DNA of 34,687 bases from Oligoflexus sp. (GTDB lineage Bacteria; Bdellovibrionota_B; Oligoflexia; Oligoflexales; Oligoflexaceae): the NCBI RefSeq assembly GCF_035712445.1, contig NZ_DASTAT010000073.1, forward strand, positions 1-34,687, written 5' to 3'. Position numbers and translations under genes: made by a program. The number at the start of each line of letters is the position of its first letter. The stretch's first letter is position 1. Positions 29,799 to 34,687 of this stretch are shown piece by piece. A model generated the notes under the pieces. The model was not told the DNA's origin and did not search any database. It saw nothing but the letters and a program-made list of their open reading frames with translations.

Positions 29799-32594
29799 TC
29801 AGGCCACCTGGGACAGATGCGCGGCCAGCTGATAAGCGAGTCGAGCCGGGAACAGGATTTCCAGGTCGAAGGGCACGCGGCTCATCTCAGTCACCTGAGA
29901 CGGATGATTCACCCAACGCAGCTGCCCCTGCCAGCGTTTGATTTCATTTTGAATGACATCCATGCCCACGCCGCGGCCTGAAATCATGGTGAGCTGCCGT
30001 GCGGTGGTGAAGCCCGAATGGAAAATACATTCGAGGATCTTCGCCGTCCCAGTTTCCGTGGCGGAACAAAGTCCCGCCTGCGCACCCTTATCCCGAATCA
30101 GATTCAGATCCAATCCCGATCCATCATCACGGTAACGCATCCGCAGAGCGCCGTCGGTCAGAGCGAGTTCGATCGTGATCTGACCCTGCGTGGACTTGCC
30201 CTGACGCTGGCGGTCGTCCGGCTTTTCAATGCCGTGGTCGAGGCTATTTCTTACAAGGTGACCCAGCATATCCTGAACGGATTGCGCAAAGCTCGCGTCC
30301 ACCAAAAGACCAGGACTCAGAACCTCATGAAACTGCGCCTCTTCCTTCCCAAGACTTTTCGCGATGGGGCGGAAGGTATCCTTCAGACCCTCAGTTATGC
30401 GCGCGGCGTTGATATAGGTCAGCGCCTGCAGCATATCCGCAATCGGACCACCATCCTTGATGGCTTCCAGGCGGTGCTTCATATCCTGCACAATCTGCGG
30501 ATGAAGCGCCTGGCCCTGCGCCTGCCGCACGCCATCAATCCCCTTGCTCACGCCTTCAATAAAACCCATGAGGTTGGTCAAGGATTTCAGAACCTCGGTG
30601 ACGGAGCTATCGACCGAGACGAAATTCTGCTTGTTCGGCTCTTTTTTGAACTGGGCCAGCTCGGTTTCCGCGAGGTGGCAGAGGTTTGAAAGTTCGGTCA
30701 GTTCAAAAGTGCGTGAGTTGCCTTTCAGAGTATGGAGTTCGCGGTAGACGCTCGTGGAATCGAGCTGACTCCAATGCGCCGTGCTCCAGAACGAAGACAT
30801 GTTCCGATGAGCCTGGCGAATCAAACTGATCAGCCGTGACTGGGAGCCATCGATCACGGCTTCGATGATGCGAGCGCGCAGGCGGAGCTGGACGGATTCC
30901 TGCTCCAGGGATTTTTGCCGCGTGATGTCATTCAGGGTCACAAGCACTTTATCGGCATTATCGTTTTGATCGCAGATCACGCTCCAGCCGATGGCCAGAA
31001 CTTTTTTCTTCCCCTGGATTTCGGCCAGGATCTCGGTGGGCAGACCGCCTTTGTTGGCTTCGAAGGTAAAGCGCGATTCGCCGAGGCTCATGTCCAGGAC
31101 CGAGCGTGCTTGCGCCAGGGCATCGGGGGTCAGGTTGCACGAGGCGAACACCAATGCGAAAAGATCGCGGCCGGCAATATCTTCGGTTCCTAAAATGCCT
31201 GTGACGGCCTGCGAATAATTGCCGAGGGTTTTCAGATCGCGATCGGCCTCCAGAATTCCCTCGGGAAGGCTATCCAGAATCGAGGCGATTTCCTGGGTTT
31301 TTTCGAGCAGATTCAGGGTGCGCTCCTGAACGGTTTTTTCCAGGCCTTCGTTGATCAGCTCCACTTTTTTCAAAAGACGCTTATTGTCGATGAAGGTCTC
31401 CGCGAAGAGCTGGGTGGTGATCAGCATGATCGAGAAGATACCGCAGAAGGTGCCGACGAAGATCAAACTCGTCGATTTGATCAGACCAAGGGCCAGAAGG
31501 ATGTCATGGCCGGAGCACATCCAGAAAAAAATCTGACCGACTATGGCTATGGCCACCCGCTTATCCGTTTTGAAGCCATGCATGCAGTTGATGACGCCAT
31601 GGGTCGCAATCGCGAAGGACACGATGAAGAGGCTTTTCCGCGCGATTTGGAAAAAGCCCATATGAAAGTCGAAGGTCAGGTAGAGGAACGAGAGGGCATA
31701 GAGCATGATAATGGTGATGTAGGCTATCGAGGCCTTGCGATTGGCGCTTTTGAAAAACTGCGAGAAGAGGAAATAGCCGAGGGCCATGAAGCCGATGCCC
31801 GGATAATGAAGCACGAGAAGGGTATCCGGGTCAAAGTACTTCATCGCGATATCGTTGGGCATGGCATAGAAGGGATAGATGCCGATGCCGGTCAGACCCG
31901 AGACCAGATAAAGGGGATAGCGCGTGCGGGCAAAGAGGATCAGGAAGAAGGCGCCGGTCCAAAAGAAAATGTAAGCGAAGAGATAGCGCAGCTCCCCGCA
32001 GAAGATCTGGAAGAAATTGATGAAGGGATCATAGACTTTGAAGGGCCGCAGCTGAAAGGGCGACTGATAGATCCCGGTCATGAGCCTTGTATTGATGCGC
32101 AGCGTGATCACATGATCAGGTTTTGTGACCTGAAAGGTGATGGGCACGGGCTGGATGGAGAAATATTTTTTATGCGTCTCCTGACCGCTTCGTTCGAAAA
32201 TCGGTTTGCCGTCGAGATACACGTCCATCTTCGACATGTAGGCATCAACATAGAACACCACGGTCTGCCCGAGCATGGCCTCGCTGAAATGAAAGTTACC
32301 GCGATACCAGCCGATGTTGAAATTCTGCTTGTCCCCATAAATCTTGTTCCAGGGACCCGGAGCTTCGGCCAGCACCCAATCCTGGGTCGAGGTTTCCGGC
32401 AGGGCGTTTTCAGGGCGATCGTCGCGGGTGAAGAGCCAGGCGCCTTCAAGGTTCAACGCCTCGTCCAGTTGCTCGACTTCAATGCGGCACGAAAAACAGG
32501 ATTTGGACGTTTCGGCCTGGAGCGGTACGGCTCTGGACAGCATTGCCAGTCCCAAGCTGAATGCGAAACGCAGAGCCAACGAGAAACGGACCAT
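29799..32594 (-). CDS. 7TMR-DISM / PAS / HPt / CheA-ATPase hybrid kinase
   Basis: This 931-residue inner-membrane protein starts at ATG 32594; the ribosome site (GGGTG) is poor. The order is: signal peptide (1-28), periplasmic 7TMR-DISM domain (about 40-190) with NIGWYRGNFHF and VYLDGKPIFE, and seven membrane helices (about 200-400). A coiled coil (405-440), a PAS-like domain (about 440-560) and an HPt domain (about 600-690) with acceptor H621 (ELHTLKGNSRT) follow. The CheA-type ATPase (about 765-915) has HLVRNSLDHGIE, RDDGSGLD and FTTARQLTMISGRGVGMDV. There is no P5 CheW-like domain and no clear P3 dimerisation helix pair. It should phosphorylate its own HPt and pass phosphate to a receiver. 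The target is not encoded next to it. Confidence 0.9.
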   Translation of the reverse strand: MVRFSLALRFAFSLGLAMLSRAVPLQAETSKSCFSCRIEVEQLDEALNLEGAWLFTRDDRPENALPETSTQDWVLAEAPGPWNKIYGDKQNFNIGWYRGNFHFSEAMLGQTVVFYVDAYMSKMDVYLDGKPIFERSGQETHKKYFSIQPVPITFQVTKPDHVITLRINTRLMTGIYQSPFQLRPFKVYDPFINFFQIFCGELRYLFAYIFFWTGAFFLILFARTRYPLYLVSGLTGIGIYPFYAMPNDIAMKYFDPDTLLVLHYPGIGFMALGYFLFSQFFKSANRKASIAYITIIMLYALSFLYLTFDFHMGFFQIARKSLFIVSFAIATHGVINCMHGFKTDKRVAIAIVGQIFFWMCSGHDILLALGLIKSTSLIFVGTFCGIFSIMLITTQLFAETFIDNKRLLKKVELINEGLEKTVQERTLNLLEKTQEIASILDSLPEGILEADRDLKTLGNYSQAVTGILGTEDIAGRDLFALVFASCNLTPDALAQARSVLDMSLGESRFTFEANKGGLPTEILAEIQGKKKVLAIGWSVICDQNDNADKVLVTLNDITRQKSLEQESVQLRLRARIIEAVIDGSQSRLISLIRQAHRNMSSFWSTAHWSQLDSTSVYRELHTLKGNSRTFELTELSNLCHLAETELAQFKKEPNKQNFVSVDSSVTEVLKSLTNLMGFIEGVSKGIDGVRQAQGQALHPQIVQDMKHRLEAIKDGGPIADMLQALTYINAARITEGLKDTFRPIAKSLGKEEAQFHEVLSPGLLVDASFAQSVQDMLGHLVRNSLDHGIEKPDDRQRQGKSTQGQITIELALTDGALRMRYRDDGSGLDLNLIRDKGAQAGLCSATETGTAKILECIFHSGFTTARQLTMISGRGVGMDVIQNEIKRWQGQLRWVNHPSQVTEMSRVPFDLEILFPARLAYQLAAHLSQVA

Positions 32595-32745
32595 AAATAA
32601 ACACCCATAGACAATTGGTTCAAGATCAGCCGGACGCTTTTGATTTTAACATTTTGCGTCGTTCAGACCCAACGCAGATTGGCGGTTTGGAGGGTGAGAG
32701 CTGGCGTCAGATTATGCGTAATTCGAAGAGTGAGTTGGCCTTACG

Positions 32746-32771
32746 CTCAAGGGCCGCATTCAGCCCTTGAG
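32746..32771. repeat. 9-bp inverted repeat upstream of the hybrid kinase
   Basis: CTCAAGGGC (32746-32754) and GCCCTTGAG (32763-32771) form a perfect 9-bp stem with an 8-nt loop; flanking ACG/CGT and GCC/GGC can extend it with bulges. There is no T-run on either side. It lies between the proline-rich gene stop (32823) and the kinase start (32594), and could be a leader structure or a factor-dependent terminator. Confidence 0.5.
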
Positions 32772-32822
32772 AAGCGTTGGCTCATTTCCGGGAAATTATT
32801 CTTTTGCAAGGACGCAGTGCAT

Positions 32823-33020
32823 TCAAGCGGGCTGATCAGGACTTGGCGGAATATTCGTACTGGGAATGGTGTGAAGCGGTCCACGTCCTGGAATAGGGTT
32901 GGGTGTGGGATCCCGTAGTGGTGTCACATCCGGTTCAGGATCTTTCCTGTCAGGAATCAGAGGTGAGGTCGGGTCCTCTTTCTTTTCCGGTGAACGAGGC
33001 TTTTCCTGCGATGGTTTCAT
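32823..33020 (-). CDS. Small proline-rich protein
   Basis: This 65-residue product starts at ATG 33020 with AAGGAG 7 nt upstream, which makes it credible as a gene despite low complexity. It is rich in Pro, Asp, Glu, Lys and Arg (for example EKPRSPEKKEDPTSPLIPDRK), with no hydrophobic segment, so it is probably disordered and cytoplasmic. Similar short PEPD-rich hypothetical proteins occur in many proteobacteria without known function. It follows the PhoD-like gene by 150 nt on the same strand. Confidence 0.6.
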   Translation of the reverse strand: MKPSQEKPRSPEKKEDPTSPLIPDRKDPEPDVTPLRDPTPNPIPGRGPLHTIPSTNIPPSPDQPA

Positions 33021-33170
33021 GACAAACTCCTTGAAAGAAGGGCAAGTCGTCGCCTGCCGTTCTCCGATCGTTTGCAATTTGCGTTCCTGTCTTCTGCTAA
33101 AAAACTCATCAGGCGCGCGCAAGGATCTTCGGGATTGCTGGCACCGATGTGGAACAGGGTTTCCATCAGG

Positions 33171-34220
33171 CTAAAGCTTGAGGGGCACAGTCTCACGAAT
33201 CACCGCTGTCCGATTGATGTCCCGGACTTCCATCACCACCTTGGGCTGGGTTCCTTCCCAAACGATATCGAGGATCCCGTAATTCAATCGCGTCAGCAAA
33301 GGCCCAACGCGCAGGCTGTTGGGACTGATAGCATCGGTCGCCTCGCGATAGCTGTGCGTCAGACCACTCGAGGTAATTTCCCAGACGGTCTTGCCGGACG
33401 GCAAAGACATTTTGGAAGTTTCAGCGAGGTGACGATCGCCGCTGATGATGATGATGTTCTGATAGGGCGACCGATTCATGAGATCCAGAATTCTGTTCCG
33501 TGACTGGGGCCAATCCGCCCACTTTTCATATTTATGTTCGAAGGGCAGAATCTGCGTTCCCGATACGATCACAAGAAGCTGCGAATCGGCCGTCATCATT
33601 TCCTGCTCCAGCCACTGCCATTGCGCAGCGCCAAGGATATCGGCATCCTTTCCGGCTTTTTCCCGGTTATAACGATTGTCCGTCAGCAGGATCTTCACGC
33701 GCTTGCCTTCCGGCCCCATACGGTAACGCGTGTAAATGCCCTCCTGCTTGCGTCGCGGGGAATCCTTCGGCTCATTCACGAAGTCAAGGAAGAGCTGCAT
33801 CGACTCCGCCCGCGCGGGATAGTTGCGGCCGCCGTTGCCCTCGCCAAAATCATGATCATCGTAGGTGCCGATCACCTGCACACCTGTGCTCAGGAAACTG
33901 GCATAGTCCGGCTGCTGCAGCTGCTGCGCATAGAGCTGGGAAAGCACCGCGGGATCAGGGCTGTCGCCATAGATCACATCACCCGTCCATAGCCAAAGCT
34001 GAGGTTTATCCTGGACCACCTTGCGAAAAAGCGGCTGCGGCAGATGAGTCTTGTTGCACGAACCAAAGGCCATGCGCTGCAAAACTTCCGAACTGTCGTG
34101 CGGGGGAGCTACGGTTACGGATGGATTCAGGGGCTCCCGCGGCAACTTGTTAGCCTTTGCATGGGTGCAGGCACCCAAAAAACAGGTCAGGGCCAGGGTT
34201 AGGGCCTTTTGCTTCGACAT
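33171..34220 (-). CDS. PhoD-like metallophosphatase lipoprotein
   Basis: This 349-residue protein starts at ATG 34220 with GGAG 7 nt upstream. The signal peptide ends in the lipobox FLGAC (Cys18). The alkaline-phosphatase-D fold motifs follow: FGSCN (52-56), WTGDVIYGD (78-86), GTYDDHDFG (118-126), a conserved LLTDNRYNR block, and SGDRH near residue 265, with the metal-binding Asp/His residues in place. PhoD enzymes are calcium/iron-dependent phosphodiesterases/phosphomonoesterases that act outside the cytoplasm. Here a lipoprotein signal replaces the Tat signal usual for PhoD, which is seen in a shorter subgroup. It is likely anchored in the outer membrane facing the periplasm or surface. No Pho box was found upstream. 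Confidence 0.88.
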   Translation of the reverse strand: MSKQKALTLALTCFLGACTHAKANKLPREPLNPSVTVAPPHDSSEVLQRMAFGSCNKTHLPQPLFRKVVQDKPQLWLWTGDVIYGDSPDPAVLSQLYAQQLQQPDYASFLSTGVQVIGTYDDHDFGEGNGGRNYPARAESMQLFLDFVNEPKDSPRRKQEGIYTRYRMGPEGKRVKILLTDNRYNREKAGKDADILGAAQWQWLEQEMMTADSQLLVIVSGTQILPFEHKYEKWADWPQSRNRILDLMNRSPYQNIIIISGDRHLAETSKMSLPSGKTVWEITSSGLTHSYREATDAISPNSLRVGPLLTRLNYGILDIVWEGTQPKVVMEVRDINRTAVIRETVPLKL

Positions 34221-34308
34221 GAGCGCTCCAAAATAATTCTGGCTATGAGCTCACAAAACCATTTAACTTGGGTTCGCGAGATCAATCACAAAGATGGAGC
34301 CCAAGAGT

Positions 34309-34687
34309 ATGGCAGCAATTTATGATTTTGAAGTGAAAACCATAGACGGTGTGAAGACCACCTTGAAACCCTATGAGGGCAAGGTCCTCCTGATTGTGAA
34401 CGTCGCCAGCGCCTGCGGACTGACGCCGCAGTATAAGGGTCTGCAGGAACTGCAGAACGAGTTTCATGACAAGGGTTTCGAGGTTCTAGGTTTTCCTTGC
34501 AATCAGTTTGGCGCACAAGAGCCCGGCACCGAGGCCGAGATCAAGGACTTCTGCAGCACGCGTTTCGACGTTAATTTCCCCATGTTCAGCAAGATCGAGG
34601 TGAACGGGGACAAGGCTCATCCTTTGTATCAGTATCTGAAAAAGGAAAAAGTGGGCAAGGAAGGCAAGGCGGATATCGAGTGGAACT
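34309..34687 (+). CDS. Glutathione peroxidase family protein (partial)
   Basis: The gene runs off the right edge after 126 codons. ATG 34309 has GGAG 9 nt upstream and gives the usual family start MAAIYDFEVKTIDG; an in-frame ATG at 34294 is possible. The family blocks are clear: VNVASACGLTPQY with peroxidatic C36, LGFPCNQFGAQEPG (C64), and FCSTRFDVNFPMF with C81, the likely resolving Cys. The Cys form uses thioredoxin or glutathione to reduce hydroperoxides. The catalytic Gln and Trp pattern is partly visible (NQFG); the WNF region begins at the right edge (EWN). It is divergent from the PhoD-like gene. Confidence 0.93.
   Translation, partial: MAAIYDFEVKTIDGVKTTLKPYEGKVLLIVNVASACGLTPQYKGLQELQNEFHDKGFEVLGFPCNQFGAQEPGTEAEIKDFCSTRFDVNFPMFSKIEVNGDKAHPLYQYLKKEKVGKEGKADIEWN

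Noticed and set aside
31506..32600. Long rightward open frame opposite the hybrid kinase
   Set aside because: Its composition is that of an antisense shadow; the kinase is unmistakable.
1..34687. tRNA, rRNA, CRISPR, insertion sequence or phage genes
   Set aside because: No cloverleaf, regularly spaced repeats with spacers, transposase or phage structural proteins were recognised on either strand.

Overview
The window reads as a chromosomal stretch of a Gram-negative bacterium rich in signalling genes. Lipoprotein signal peptides, an outer-membrane-type QseG lipoprotein, an MFS exporter and many TPR and 7TMR-DISM proteins point to a diderm. The mix of 7TMR-DISM sensors, a CheA/CheW/CheR-CheB set, CheX-type phosphatase and eukaryote-like type II glutamine synthetase fits a predatory-deltaproteobacterium-like lineage such as Bdellovibrionota/Oligoflexia. 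That placement is inference from gene content; no rRNA or other marker is present. No tRNA, rRNA, insertion sequence, phage gene or CRISPR array was found.

Layout. The left edge holds the start of a leftward lipoprotein sensor (1-163) and a rightward TPR lipoprotein (379-1689), whose stop codon abuts the stop of a leftward three-gene operon (REC-like/TPR, CheY-like receiver, pseudo-receiver/CheX; 4829 to 1690). A divergent MFS transporter follows. At 6476-9902 lies a complete GlrK(QseE)-QseG-GlrR(QseF) module, with a sigma-54-like promoter just before glrR and a TGTC-N10-GACA palindrome in the 3' end of glrK. Leftward genes fill 9909-16353: a receiver-histidine kinase hybrid, a DUF155/RMD1 membrane protein, a 998-residue TPR exported protein and a TPR/membrane protein. 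Two small rightward genes follow: a zinc ribbon protein and a ketopantoate-reductase-like enzyme.

From 23503 to 17799 (leftward) lies a chemosensory operon: cheA, cheW, a cheR-pseudo-receiver-cheB fusion, and then a PQQ-type beta-propeller protein. cheA has a TTG start, a strong Shine-Dalgarno and a sigma-28-like promoter. Upstream are an isoaspartyl peptidase and a 7TMR-DISM histidine kinase whose phospho-acceptor His is replaced by Asn. The right part holds a 445-nt gene-free stretch with strong hairpins, a secreted S1 protease, type II glutamine synthetase, and a small His-tailed membrane protein with a textbook terminator. Three tandem 26-27 bp repeats follow. Then come a 7TMR-DISM/PAS/HPt/CheA-ATPase hybrid kinase, a proline-rich small protein, a PhoD-like phosphohydrolase lipoprotein and the start of a glutathione peroxidase.

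The main theme is phosphotransfer signalling with many degenerate modules: three receiver-like domains lack the acceptor Asp (replaced by Thr/Ala, Asn and Glu) and one kinase lacks the acceptor His. These sit beside intact modules (GlrK/GlrR, CheA, HPt kinase, one single-domain receiver). The window therefore looks like a phosphorelay-rich chemosensory and envelope-stress region in which several proteins probably act as scaffolds or phosphorylation-independent regulators.
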